This document shows positions 48,010-55,734 of a stretch of DNA of 55,815 nucleotides, piece by piece. The stretch's first letter is position 1. Each line of letters starts with the position of its first letter. Location: the NCBI GenBank assembly GCA_009842325.1, contig VYFQ01000010.1, positions 8,001-63,815 of the forward strand, in the 5' to 3' direction. Both the position numbers and the translations under genes were made by a program. The notes below the pieces were generated by a model, which searched no databases, was not told the DNA's origin, and was given only the letters and a program-made list of their open reading frames with translations. The stretch comes from Acidimicrobiaceae bacterium (GTDB lineage Bacteria; Actinomycetota; Acidimicrobiia; Acidimicrobiales; Aldehydirespiratoraceae).

Positions 48010-49389
48010 CTAGCCGGGTCGGCGCTCTTCGGGCGACGGCGGGCGGTCCAGGCCCGAGCCTTTCTTCCCTCCCCGGTGGGGGCCCGGCCAGTCCTCGGTG
48101 AGAGCGGCCTCGGCGCCGTGCTCGGAGGGCTCGTAGTAGACGTTGCCGGCCACTTCGGCTGGCCGGTGCTCCTGGGCGACCCAGGCATCGGGGTCGTCGT
48201 GGGGGTAGCGGTACCCCTCGCCGTGGCCGAGGGACCTGGCGCCCTGGTAATGGGCGTCACGCAGATGCATGGGCACCTCACCCGCCCCCGCCGCCCGGGC
48301 GTCAGCTGCCGCCCTGCCAAGGGCCACCGTCACGCGGTTCGACTTCGGGGCGGTGGCCAGGCGCACCACCGCATGGGCCAGGTTGAGCTGGGCCTCCGGC
48401 AGGCCGACGTACTCCACGGCCCGGGCGGCGGCGTCGGCCACCAGCAGGGCGCCGTCGTCCGCCATTCCGATGTCCTCGGAGGCCAGGATCACCAGCCGCC
48501 GGGCGATGAAGCGGGGATCCTCCCCCGCCTCCAGCATCCGGGCCAGCCAGTACAGGCCGGCGTCGGTATCGGAGCCCCGGATGCTCTTGATGAACGCGCT
48601 GATCACGTCGTAGTGGCCGTCACGGCCGTAGCGCACCGCCTTGGCGTCGGCGGCCGCCTCCGCGTCGGCCAGTGTCACGTGGACGGGACCAGGCGGAGCC
48701 GTACCGGATCGGCTCTCGTACCGGCGGCCGGCCAGCGCCACCGCCACCTCTATCCCGGTGAGAGCGTGGCGGCCGTCGCCGCCGCTGCGAGCCGCTAGGT
48801 GCTCGACGGCTTCGTCGTCGGCGGTGGCCTTCTCCTCGGCCAGACCGCGGAGGACCAGCTCGACGAGCGACCCGCTGTCGAGCGGGTTCAGGCGAAACAG
48901 CGTCGAGCGCGACATGAGCGGTGGGTTGACCTCGAAGTGGGGGTTCTCAGTAGTGGCGCCGATCAGCACGATCAGGCCGTCCTCCACCGCCGGCAGCAGG
49001 GCGTCCTGCTGGGCCTTGTTGAAACGATGAACCTCGTCGAGGAACAGGATGGTGCCGGTTCCCTGGGTGCCGAGGCGGTCCCGGGCCCGCTCGATCACGG
49101 CCCGCACGTCCTTGACCCCGGCGGTCACCGCCGAGAGCTCCTCGAAGGCCTTGGCCGTGGTGAGCGCGACGACGCGAGCCAGCGTTGTCTTGCCTGTGCC
49201 CGGAGGTCCCCACAGGATCACCGATGACAGCCGGTCGGCCTCGATCAGCTCCCGCAGCGGCCTTCCCGGCCCGACCAGATGGTCCTGGCCCACGATCTCG
49301 TCGAGGGTGCGGGGCCTGAGCCGGGCCGCCAGCGGCGCCCGCATCCGCAGGCGCTCGGCCGCAGCCGCATCGAACAGGTCACCAGCCAC
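48010..49389 (-). CDS. rarA: Replication-associated recombination protein A (RarA/MgsA)
   Basis: AAA+ ATPase of the clamp-loader family acting at stalled forks. Walker A WGPPGTGKTTLARV near residue 60, Walker B ILFLDEVHRFNKAQQDALLP, sensor 1 IGATTENPHFEVNPPLMSR and the C-terminal MgsA tetramerisation domain (AFIKSIRGSDTDAGLYWLARMLEAGEDPRFIARRL, EVPMHLRDAHYQGA) are present. The final ~50 residues are charged and poorly conserved. It lies between aspS and the DUF948 gene. Confidence 0.95.
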   Translation of the reverse strand: MAGDLFDAAAAERLRMRAPLAARLRPRTLDEIVGQDHLVGPGRPLRELIEADRLSSVILWGPPGTGKTTLARVVALTTAKAFEELSAVTAGVKDVRAVIERARDRLGTQGTGTILFLDEVHRFNKAQQDALLPAVEDGLIVLIGATTENPHFEVNPPLMSRSTLFRLNPLDSGSLVELVLRGLAEEKATADDEAVEHLAARSGGDGRHALTGIEVAVALAGRRYESRSGTAPPGPVHVTLADAEAAADAKAVRYGRDGHYDVISAFIKSIRGSDTDAGLYWLARMLEAGEDPRFIARRLVILASEDIGMADDGALLVADAAARAVEYVGLPEAQLNLAHAVVRLATAPKSNRVTVALGRAAADARAAGAGEVPMHLRDAHYQGARSLGHGEGYRYPHDDPDAWVAQEHRPAEVAGNVYYEPSEHGAEAALTEDWPGPHRGGKKGSGLDRPPSPEERRPG

Positions 49390-49430
49390 CCCCCGACCCT
49401 ACGCGCTGGCGCCTCGAGCCAGCACTCCCA

Positions 49431-51212
49431 TCAAGCCGGGGGAAGGACTCGCAGGCCTAGTTCTTGGAGGTGGGTGTCGGCTATGGGGCTGGGGGCGTCG
49501 GTGAGGGGGTCGGTACCGGACTGGGTCTTGGGGAAGGCGATCACCTCGCGGATGTTCTCCTCCCCCACCAGCAGGGCGGCCAGGCGGTCCAGACCCACCG
49601 CGAAGCCAGCGTGGGGCGGGGCGCCGTAGCGGAAGGCGTCGAGCAGGAAGCCGAAGCGCTCCTGAGCCTCGCCGGCGGCGATGCCCAGCACCTCGAAGAT
49701 GCGCTGCTGGACCTCGCGGCGGTGGATCCTCACGCTTCCCGATCCAAGCTCCCAGCCGTTGAGGACTAGGTCGTAGGCCTGGCTGCGGATGTCCAGCAGG
49801 GCCTCACCCGAGGGCGGGCCGTCCGCGTCCATGAGCGCGGGGAGGTCGTATTCATGCGGCATGGTGAACGGGTGGTGGGAAGGGATCGGCTCGCCCTCGG
49901 CGCTGAGTCCCTCGAACAGCGGGAAGTCCACCACCCACAGGTAGTTAAGGCTGCCGTCGTTGACCGGCGGGCGGCCCAGCTCCAGGCGGAGCAGGCCCAG
50001 CACATGGCGCACCACCGGACGCTTGTCGGCCACCAGGAACACCATGTCGCCGGGCCGGGCGTCGAGGGCCTCGATCACTCCGGCGGCCTCAGCGGCCGAC
50101 AGGAACTTGGCCACGCCGCCGTCCAGATCTGAGCCGCTGATGTCAGGAGCGGCCACTACGCGCATCCAGGCCAGGCCCTTGGCCCCCCACCGCTGGCAGG
50201 TGGCCACCAGTTCGTCCACGCGGCTGCGGGGCAGCGATTCCGCTCCTCCGGTGAGGCATATCCCCTTGACGCAGGGCGCCTGGAACACCCGGGCCTGGGT
50301 CTCGGCGAAGATCGGGGTCAGCTCGGCCAGTTCCATCCCGAAGCGGGTGTCGGGCTTGTCGGAGCCGAAGCGCTCCATGGCGTCGTGCCAGGTCATGCGA
50401 TCGAACGTGCCGGGATCGTGTCCGGTCACCTCGATGGTGGCTTCGGCCACGGCTCTAGTCACGAAGCCGAGCACATCGTCGCGGGTCACGAAGGACGCCT
50501 CCACGTCGAGCTGGGAGAACTCGAACTGGCGGTCGGCCCTCAGATCCTCGTCGCGCAGGCAGCGAGCGATCTGGTAGTAGCGGTCGACGCCCCCCACCAT
50601 CGTGAGCTGCTTGAAGATCTGCGGGCTCTGGGGCAGGGCGTAGAACGAGCCGGGCTCCTTGCGGGACGGAACCACGAAGTCGCGGGCGCCCTCGGGGGTG
50701 GAGGCGATCAGCATCGGCGTCTCCACCTCGACGAAACCCTGGGCGTCCATGGCCCGGCGGATGGCCCCGTTGACGGCGGCCCGGGCCCGCAGGTTGTGCT
50801 GCATCCGGGGCTTGCGCAGATCGACGTAGCGGTGCCGCAGGCGCAGGGTCTCGTCCACCTCGGTGCGCTCGTCTAGGGGGAACGGCGGCGGCTGGGCCCG
50901 TGACAGGAGTTCCACCTCGCAGTCCTGCAGCTCGACCTCGCCGGTGGCCAGAGCGGGGTTGGCGGTGCCCTCGGGCCGCGGCCGGACCGTGCCGGTGATG
51001 CGGACCACGTACTCCGAGCGCAGGTCGCGGGCGCCGTCCACCACGCACTGCAGCACCCCGCTGTGGTCCCTCAGGTCCACGAAGGCGAGATGCTCGCTGT
51101 GTTCGCGCCGCCGGTCCACCCATCCGCACACCGTCACCGTGCGGCCCGCATCGCCGCGGCCGAGGCGCCCGCACAGATCGGTGCGCATGGCGGTGGCGTC
51201 GATCCCGGTCAT
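49431..51212 (-). CDS. aspS: Aspartate-tRNA ligase, possibly non-discriminating (Asp/Asn)
   Basis: 593 residues. The N-terminal OB anticodon domain (CGWVDRRREHSEHLAFVDLRDHSG) precedes the class IIb core with motif 2 (YYQIARCLRDEDLRADRQFEFSQLDVEASF), a GAD insertion and motif 3 (GFAVGLDRLAALLVGEENIREVIAFPK). A His follows RRRE where discriminating enzymes carry Leu, as in known Asp/Asn dual-specific AspRS; this suggests a need for GatCAB. Here the loop is one residue longer, so alignment is uncertain. The start overlaps the hisS stop as ATGA. Confidence 0.95.
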   Translation of the reverse strand: MTGIDATAMRTDLCGRLGRGDAGRTVTVCGWVDRRREHSEHLAFVDLRDHSGVLQCVVDGARDLRSEYVVRITGTVRPRPEGTANPALATGEVELQDCEVELLSRAQPPPFPLDERTEVDETLRLRHRYVDLRKPRMQHNLRARAAVNGAIRRAMDAQGFVEVETPMLIASTPEGARDFVVPSRKEPGSFYALPQSPQIFKQLTMVGGVDRYYQIARCLRDEDLRADRQFEFSQLDVEASFVTRDDVLGFVTRAVAEATIEVTGHDPGTFDRMTWHDAMERFGSDKPDTRFGMELAELTPIFAETQARVFQAPCVKGICLTGGAESLPRSRVDELVATCQRWGAKGLAWMRVVAAPDISGSDLDGGVAKFLSAAEAAGVIEALDARPGDMVFLVADKRPVVRHVLGLLRLELGRPPVNDGSLNYLWVVDFPLFEGLSAEGEPIPSHHPFTMPHEYDLPALMDADGPPSGEALLDIRSQAYDLVLNGWELGSGSVRIHRREVQQRIFEVLGIAAGEAQERFGFLLDAFRYGAPPHAGFAVGLDRLAALLVGEENIREVIAFPKTQSGTDPLTDAPSPIADTHLQELGLRVLPPA

Positions 51213-52486
51213 TGAGCCTCACCCTCCAGCACCTCGGCGACGGCCGCCACCACCTCTGTCTCCGCCACACGCCGCTGTCCGCCACCGGGACGCATGTCCC
51301 GAACGGTGACCGCCCCCTCAGCCTGCTCGTCGGGGCCGATGATCACGGCCGCCGCAGCGCCTGAGCGGTCGGCCCGCTTCATCTGGGCCTTCATGGACCG
51401 GCCGTCGAAGGCCCGGTCCACGCCCAGGCCGGCCTGCCGGAGCCGGTCGCAGAGCACGGCTGCGGTCTGCCCTCCCGCCGTGTCCACCACGAACACCTCG
51501 ACCGGTGCCGCAGCCGCGGCGAAAGCGCCCTCGGCGTCGCAGGCCAGCAGAATGCGGTCGACGCCCAGGGCGAAGCCGATGCCTGGTGTCGGGGGCCCGC
51601 CCAACTCCTCGACGAGCCCGTCGTAGCGCCCCCCGCCGCCCACGGCGTTCTGGGCGGTGTCGAGGGCGTCGGCCACGAACTCGAAGGTGGTGCGGGTGTA
51701 GTAGTCGAGGCCGCGCACCAGCCGGGGCGACACCTCGTAGGCCGCACCCAAGCTGTCGAGGCCGGCCAACACGGCTGCGAAATGGTCAGCCGACTCGCCC
51801 GACAGGAAGTCGGCCATCAGAGGCGCCTCCGCGATCACCGGCTGGTCCTGCTCCCGCTTGGAGTCGAGCACCCGCAGCGGGTTGCGCTCCAGGGTGAGTT
51901 GGGACTGCCCGGACAGCTCGCCACGCCGGCTCTGGAGGTAGGCCGCCAGCGCGGCGTCATAGGACGGGCGACTCTCGGAGTCGCCGAGGCTGTTGAGTAG
52001 CAGACGCACCTGCTTCATGCCCAGGGCCTCGTAGAAGCGCAGACCCAGTCCGATCACCTCCACGTCGGCGTGGGGGTCGTCGGTGCCGAGGGTCTCTACC
52101 CCGACCTGCTCGAACTGCCGGTAGCGGCCCGCCTGGGGGCGCTCGTAGCGGAACTGCGGACCCGAGTACCAGATCTTCCACGGCGGCGCCGGCCGGTGCT
52201 CGGCGAACGCCCGGCACACGCTTGCGGTGAGCTCGGGACGAAGAGCCAGGTGTCGGGGCGGGTCGCCCTTGTCGAAGAACTCGAACAACTCCTTGGTGAC
52301 CACGTCGTTGGACTCACCCAGGCGCTGGAACACTCCGAGGTCCTCGAAGATGGGCGACTCCAGCAGACCGAAGCCGGTCCGTTCGGCCAGATCGGCGAAC
52401 ACGGCCACCAGCCGGCGCCGCCTCGCCGACTCCGGCGGCAGGAGGTCGCGGGTGCCCGCGGGGGCGCGAAACAACGGCTGGGCCAC
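51209..52486 (-). CDS. hisS: Histidine-tRNA ligase
   Basis: 425 residues. FRAPAGTRDLLPPESARRR (motif 1 region), RPELTASVCRAF and RYERPQAGRYRQFEQVGVE (motif 2), the histidine motif LVRGLDYYTRTTFEF, motif 3 GIGFALGVDRILLA and a C-terminal anticodon domain are all present. The GTG at 52486 (VAQPLFRAPAG) was chosen. The gene is intact; a second, frame-broken copy of its first ~65 codons lies at 54296-54510, with an AT-richer island between. Confidence 0.95.
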   Translation of the reverse strand: MAQPLFRAPAGTRDLLPPESARRRRLVAVFADLAERTGFGLLESPIFEDLGVFQRLGESNDVVTKELFEFFDKGDPPRHLALRPELTASVCRAFAEHRPAPPWKIWYSGPQFRYERPQAGRYRQFEQVGVETLGTDDPHADVEVIGLGLRFYEALGMKQVRLLLNSLGDSESRPSYDAALAAYLQSRRGELSGQSQLTLERNPLRVLDSKREQDQPVIAEAPLMADFLSGESADHFAAVLAGLDSLGAAYEVSPRLVRGLDYYTRTTFEFVADALDTAQNAVGGGGRYDGLVEELGGPPTPGIGFALGVDRILLACDAEGAFAAAAAPVEVFVVDTAGGQTAAVLCDRLRQAGLGVDRAFDGRSMKAQMKRADRSGAAAAVIIGPDEQAEGAVTVRDMRPGGGQRRVAETEVVAAVAEVLEGEAQ

Positions 52487-52583
52487 GACCCCCGAGGCTA
52501 CCGCCGCCCTCGAATTCCTCGCATTCGCGCCACATATCTGAAGCGCGGGCCACGAGCGCGTGCATCGCAATTCGGCACCCAGC

Positions 52584-52609
52584 GACCCCAATACTTCTCA
52601 GTATGGGTC
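52584..52609 (-). terminator. Hairpin downstream of the island operon
   Basis: GACCC (52584-52588) plus ATACT (52591-52595) pair with AGTAT (52600-52604) plus GGGTC (52605-52609) around a TCTC loop; a two-base CA bulge interrupts one side. It lies 40 bases past the membrane-protein stop and about 98 bases before the hisS start. It may end the island transcript and insulate hisS. It lacks a U-run. Confidence 0.45.
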
Positions 52610-52648
52610 CAGTCTCACCAATGGACACACGCGATCGAGAGAGTCAGA

Positions 52649-53233
52649 TCAATTCTCTAGAGCACGATCCCTTGGAGATCCATTGTCTAGAGATGCGAGC
52701 ACACGCGAGCGCGTCAAGGCAAACACTCGAACTAGCACCAAGACAAAAGTAAGGGTGAGATGAACAATGATTGCTATGCAAAGACCCGCCAAGATTCTCT
52801 CATTCCACCCAGCACATGAGACTCCAACAGCTACTGCCACTCCAGCACACGCTACTGACACCAAGGCTGCATACGATGACGACGCCGAGAGATCTTGGAG
52901 AAGTAGCACGTACACGGATCTACCAGTACGGCTGTCGCGCTCGGTCAATGATGCTGCACGCCCCAACATCTGCATACTAAGTTGAAAGAAGAATCCGGCG
53001 AGGATTCCAGAGACTACTACAATCGATGCAGCCATGCTAGAAGAAATAGACACATCCAATATGCTTACACATGTCCCGGATATGATCGGAACAGCTGCCT
53101 CTCGAAGAATGATCGATTTGGGTATCCGAGGATTTTCTGGGAAATCTAAGTCATCAGCGTCACGGCTTATCGCGTGAAAGTGAAAGCGAACAATAAACTT
53201 GGGATTGCGTTGATCAATGAATCGCATTTTCAT
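52649..53233 (-). CDS. Polytopic membrane protein, second gene of an unassigned two-gene cassette
   Basis: 194 residues, family not recognised. A ~45-residue cytosolic-like N-terminus precedes four hydrophobic segments: AAVPIISGTCVSILDVSI (weak), MAASIVVVSGILAGFFFQLSM, YAALVSVACAGVAVAVGVSC and ILAGLCIAIIVHLTLTFVLVLV. A polar loop with RDSRTGRS separates the second and third. The ATG at 53233 lies inside the end of the upstream gene (20-base overlap), implying tight co-translation; a longer frame to 53467 is upstream-gene sequence out of phase. Base composition is visibly AT-richer than the core genes. It could be a membrane effector or anchor for its partner. Confidence 0.7.
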   Translation of the reverse strand: MKMRFIDQRNPKFIVRFHFHAISRDADDLDFPENPRIPKSIILREAAVPIISGTCVSILDVSISSSMAASIVVVSGILAGFFFQLSMQMLGRAASLTERDSRTGRSVYVLLLQDLSASSSYAALVSVACAGVAVAVGVSCAGWNERILAGLCIAIIVHLTLTFVLVLVRVFALTRSRVLASLDNGSPRDRALEN

Positions 53234-54158
53234 CTGTGCTATCCAGCTGTACAGTGCTAATGGCATCCTGCAACGCAGATGACAGCTGCTCCGCTGGCGC
53301 GCCAAAGTTCGGCATAGTATCACTATCGCTTGGATCCATCGATTCCTGAATGTTGAGTTCAATCGACATCGGATGTCCTCCCTCATGATTCTCGAGCTGA
53401 AAGGTCCTCGTTGTTCCGTTCGGTAGTTGAACTTCGACAGAGGCCTCCTCAAATGGAAGACTGCCAAACTCTAGTAGGTCGCGTTTGTCTTCATCTCTCC
53501 GGCTCCGGATGAAGCGTTCTAGTGCATCATGTCGCAGGAACTGAAATCGCTTGGCTTCAAAGGTCAGTGCCATCCTCCTAAGCTCATCGCCACCAAGACC
53601 TGCGGCGCGCAGGAATGGGTCAACAGATGCACCTGCACGTCGAAATAGTGTGAGCTTCTTGACATGGCCACGACGAACTGCTAGTTCAAACGCCGCCAGC
53701 GGCACGATCGGCACCATGCGAATTGTGAACCTACGACCAAGCGCTGCATTAAGCTCTCGTTCCAGAACTGATTTGTAACCCATGTTATTGGGAACATGCA
53801 AAGCAGCGATGCCCTCATATCTATCGAACGGAAGGTTGAACAATACAGCTGCTCGTACAGACTCTGTGTGATATTCAGTTCGTTGGAACAGGGTGATATC
53901 ACCTTGCTGTATCGCCGAGTTTATGCCTGAATTGCCGCGAAACAAGGAAATCCCTGCCTGACAAGCGCTCAAGTTCTGAAGGGCGGATTCGCATGATATG
54001 GTAACTGCACCATGTGCAGCAACTAGCCCATTTAGTATGTGTTGTATGGCGGTCTTGGCTGATATTCCATTGCCGTCGATGTTTCCGAGGAGACATCGAG
54101 CATCTGGGTCTCTCCAACGATGAATCTCTACACGATAAAGCTTTGCGCGATGTGGCAT
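53214..54158 (-). CDS. Unassigned 314-residue protein, first gene of a two-gene cassette
   Basis: Family not recognised. No signal peptide or membrane helix. An N-terminal strand (KLYRVEIHRWRD) leads into a mixed alpha/beta region (VRAAVLFNLPFDRYEGIAALHVPNNMGYKSVLERELNAAL, FTIRMVPIVPLAAFELAVRRGHVKKLTLFRR). A helical basic segment (RHDALERFIRSRRDEDKRDLLEFG), a strand VEVQLPNGTTRTFQLE and an acidic Ser/Asp-rich tail follow. The ATG at 54158 has AGGA eight bases upstream. Codon and base use are AT-richer than in the flanking housekeeping genes, suggesting transfer. Translationally coupled to the membrane protein. Confidence 0.7.
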   Translation of the reverse strand: MPHRAKLYRVEIHRWRDPDARCLLGNIDGNGISAKTAIQHILNGLVAAHGAVTISCESALQNLSACQAGISLFRGNSGINSAIQQGDITLFQRTEYHTESVRAAVLFNLPFDRYEGIAALHVPNNMGYKSVLERELNAALGRRFTIRMVPIVPLAAFELAVRRGHVKKLTLFRRAGASVDPFLRAAGLGGDELRRMALTFEAKRFQFLRHDALERFIRSRRDEDKRDLLEFGSLPFEEASVEVQLPNGTTRTFQLENHEGGHPMSIELNIQESMDPSDSDTMPNFGAPAEQLSSALQDAISTVQLDSTDENAIH

Positions 54159-54200
54159 GAATGGTTTCCTACAGCTCGTCCCGATTGATGTAGCAGAAAT

Positions 54201-54230
54201 AATGTAGCCCCTTAAGGCTGGTAGCGTCAA
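54201..54230 (-). promoter_or_regulatory. Promoter of the island two-gene operon
   Basis: Minus-strand TTGACG (54225-54230) and TACATT (54201-54206) with an 18-base spacer, about 45 bases upstream of the ATG at 54158, leaving a short leader that carries the AGGA ribosome-binding site (54167-54170). This is the best sigma-70-like match among the gaps inspected. Confidence 0.5.
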
Positions 54231-54295
54231 TCGCGAAGCCATCGGAGACATGGGGCTGGCCTGCACTCGATTGACAGTTGGATATCACGCGCATG

Positions 54296-54510
54296 CTCCT
54301 TGAAGTCCTCGTCATGTGGTCGTTGGACACGGCCAAGCGCTGGAACACCCCCGAAGTCCTCGACGATGGGCGACTCCGGCAGCTCGAGTCACCACGCTCG
54401 GCTAGATCAGCGAACACGGCCACCCAACCAGCGGCCCCGACAGACGCTGGCGGCAGGTTGTCGCGAGGATCCAACCGTGGTGCGGGAACGGGATAACTGG
54501 GCCCACGACG
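54296..54510 (-). pseudogene. Degenerate duplicate of the hisS 5' end
   Basis: Roughly three-quarters identical by eye to hisS 52285-52488 in the same orientation, covering about the first 65 codons through the GTG start. In one frame NLPP-A and VAVFADLAER, then GVFQRL-VSND are readable, but the stretch corresponding to TGFGLLESPIFEDL is out of frame and then restored. An 8-base insertion sits near the 54300 end. It has no downstream hisS body. It marks one edge of the island; the intact hisS marks the other. Confidence 0.8.
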
Positions 54511-54712
54511 TCTTGGCCGCGGCCACCCCGCATGCCCTAAGGGGTTCCTATCACCATCTCAAGGGTGCACTACTGTCGGCGTCATGGCCTCACCTGGCTC
54601 AACCGACCGACGCTGCGCCTTCCGGGGCAGCTGTTCGACGCGAGTTGCTTCTGGGCCGGACAATGCGTAGGAACGACCGACCGCAGGAGGACCATGGTTG
54701 GTGGACGCGGCA
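54511..54712 (+). other. Non-coding gap upstream of the DUF488 genes
   Basis: Between the hisS relic and the first DUF488 gene. A 26-28-codon ATG frame begins near 54582 but has no support. No tRNA, repeat or clear promoter pair was found in it. Confidence 0.4.
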
Positions 54713-54726
54713 TAGTGTGGCTCCCG
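54713..54726 (+). promoter_or_regulatory. -10-like element at the first DUF488 start
   Basis: TAGTGT (54713-54718) ends seven bases before the GTG at 54726, which itself has no Shine-Dalgarno. A leaderless transcript beginning at the GTG would explain this. The -35 region is weak. Confidence 0.35.
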
Positions 54727-55316
54727 TGACTGAACAAGTGGAGCTGTGGACCGTCGGCCACTCCAACCATGAGGCCGACCACTTCCTTCGGCTGCTTGCT
54801 AGCTGCCGCATCGATGTGCTGGCCGATGTGCGGTCGCAGCCATACGCCCGATACGCCAGCCACTTCAGCCAGGCCCCGCTGCGCAGGCTGATCGAGGGCG
54901 CCGGGCTGCACTACGTGTTTCTCGGACGCGAACTCGGAGGCAGGCCACCTGAGCCGGAGATGTACGACAGCGACGACTACGTGCTCTACGGCAAGCTGGC
55001 CAACAGCCAGCGCTTCAGGGATGGCCTGCACCGCCTGACGGACAGCATGACGCGCTGCCGGGTGGCGATGATGTGCAGCGAGGAGAATCCCGCTGACTGC
55101 CATCGACGTCTGCTCATCGCGAGGGCGCTGTTGCAGGGCGACGCGCCGCCGAGGGTTACGCACATCCTTGGCGACGGCCGCATCATGGACGACAGGCAGC
55201 TGAGCCGCGACCTAGACGGCCCTAGCCAACTCCCTCTCTTCGAGGAGGAACCCCAGTGGAGATCTGCACGATCGGTTTCACCAAACACTCCGCACGGGAG
55301 TTCTTTGGCATCCTGA
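54726..55316 (+). CDS. DUF488 family protein (first of two)
   Basis: 196 residues of the DUF488 family, biochemical role unknown. LWTVGHSNHEADHFLRLLASCRIDVLADVRSQPYARYASHFS, then FLGRELGGRPPEPE and the family motif MMCSEENPADCHRRLLIARAL with paired Cys/His are all present. The GTG at 54726 fits the family start; an open frame extends back to 54300 across the hisS relic, and an ATG at 54663 is a second possibility. The last 61 bases overlap the second DUF488 gene. Confidence 0.87.
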   Translation: MTEQVELWTVGHSNHEADHFLRLLASCRIDVLADVRSQPYARYASHFSQAPLRRLIEGAGLHYVFLGRELGGRPPEPEMYDSDDYVLYGKLANSQRFRDGLHRLTDSMTRCRVAMMCSEENPADCHRRLLIARALLQGDAPPRVTHILGDGRIMDDRQLSRDLDGPSQLPLFEEEPQWRSARSVSPNTPHGSSLAS

Positions 55317-55717
55317 GGGCCGAGGGCGTCGAGAGGCTGATCGATGTCCGCCTGAACAACGTGAGCCAACTCGCCGGCTTTGCCAAGCGCGACGACCTTC
55401 TGTACTTCCTGGAGTTGCACGGCATCGGCTACGTCCACGAGCCGCTCCTGCTGGCGCCCACCGCGGATCTGCTCAAGGCCTACCGGAATCGCGAGATCAC
55501 CTGGGACGACTACGAGAACCGATTCTTGGACCTCCTTGCTAAGCGAAGCATCGAGACAGAGTTGTCACCGGAGTTCTTTCATCCGCGACCAGCGCTGCTG
55601 TGCAGCGAACACACCGCCGCGCAATGTCACCGACGGCTCATCGTCGAGTACCTCGGCACCCATTGGCCAGACGTAGGAGCGCTCCACCTACCGCGGCCGG
55701 AGGGCCTAGCTACTTAG
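55256..55717 (+). CDS. DUF488 family protein (second of two)
   Basis: 153 residues. MEICTIGFTKHSAREFFGILRAEGVERLIDVRLNNVSQLAGFAKRDDL and LLCSEHTAAQCHRRLIVEYL are DUF488 signatures, though it is diverged from its neighbour (TIGFTKHSA instead of TVGHSNHEA). The GTG at 55256 has a strong Shine-Dalgarno GAGGAGGA (55242-55249) six bases upstream. Translational coupling with the first DUF488 gene suggests they act together, possibly as a heteromer. A third gene may start at ATG 55728, but the sequence is lost in the poly-G tract. Confidence 0.87.
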   Translation: MEICTIGFTKHSAREFFGILRAEGVERLIDVRLNNVSQLAGFAKRDDLLYFLELHGIGYVHEPLLLAPTADLLKAYRNREITWDDYENRFLDLLAKRSIETELSPEFFHPRPALLCSEHTAAQCHRRLIVEYLGTHWPDVGALHLPRPEGLAT

Positions 55718-55734
55718 AAGGTCGCCCATGGCGC

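Noticed and set aside
52767..52985. Two ~70-codon plus-strand frames in the island
   Set aside because: They lie opposite the membrane protein gene, lack ribosome-binding sites and have no recognisable pattern.
52649..54158. Assignment of the cassette to the Kiwa system (KwaA/KwaB)
   Set aside because: The membrane protein size is similar, but gene order differs from the usual and the soluble protein shows no DUF4868 pattern that I can recognise.
54582..54665. Small plus-strand ORF of about 28 codons upstream of DUF488
   Set aside because: No ribosome-binding site, no conserved pattern and arginine/serine-rich composition typical of non-coding GC-rich DNA.
54300..55316. 338-codon frame as the start of the first DUF488 gene
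   Set aside because: It runs through the hisS relic, which lies on the other strand; DUF488 similarity begins only at about 54735.
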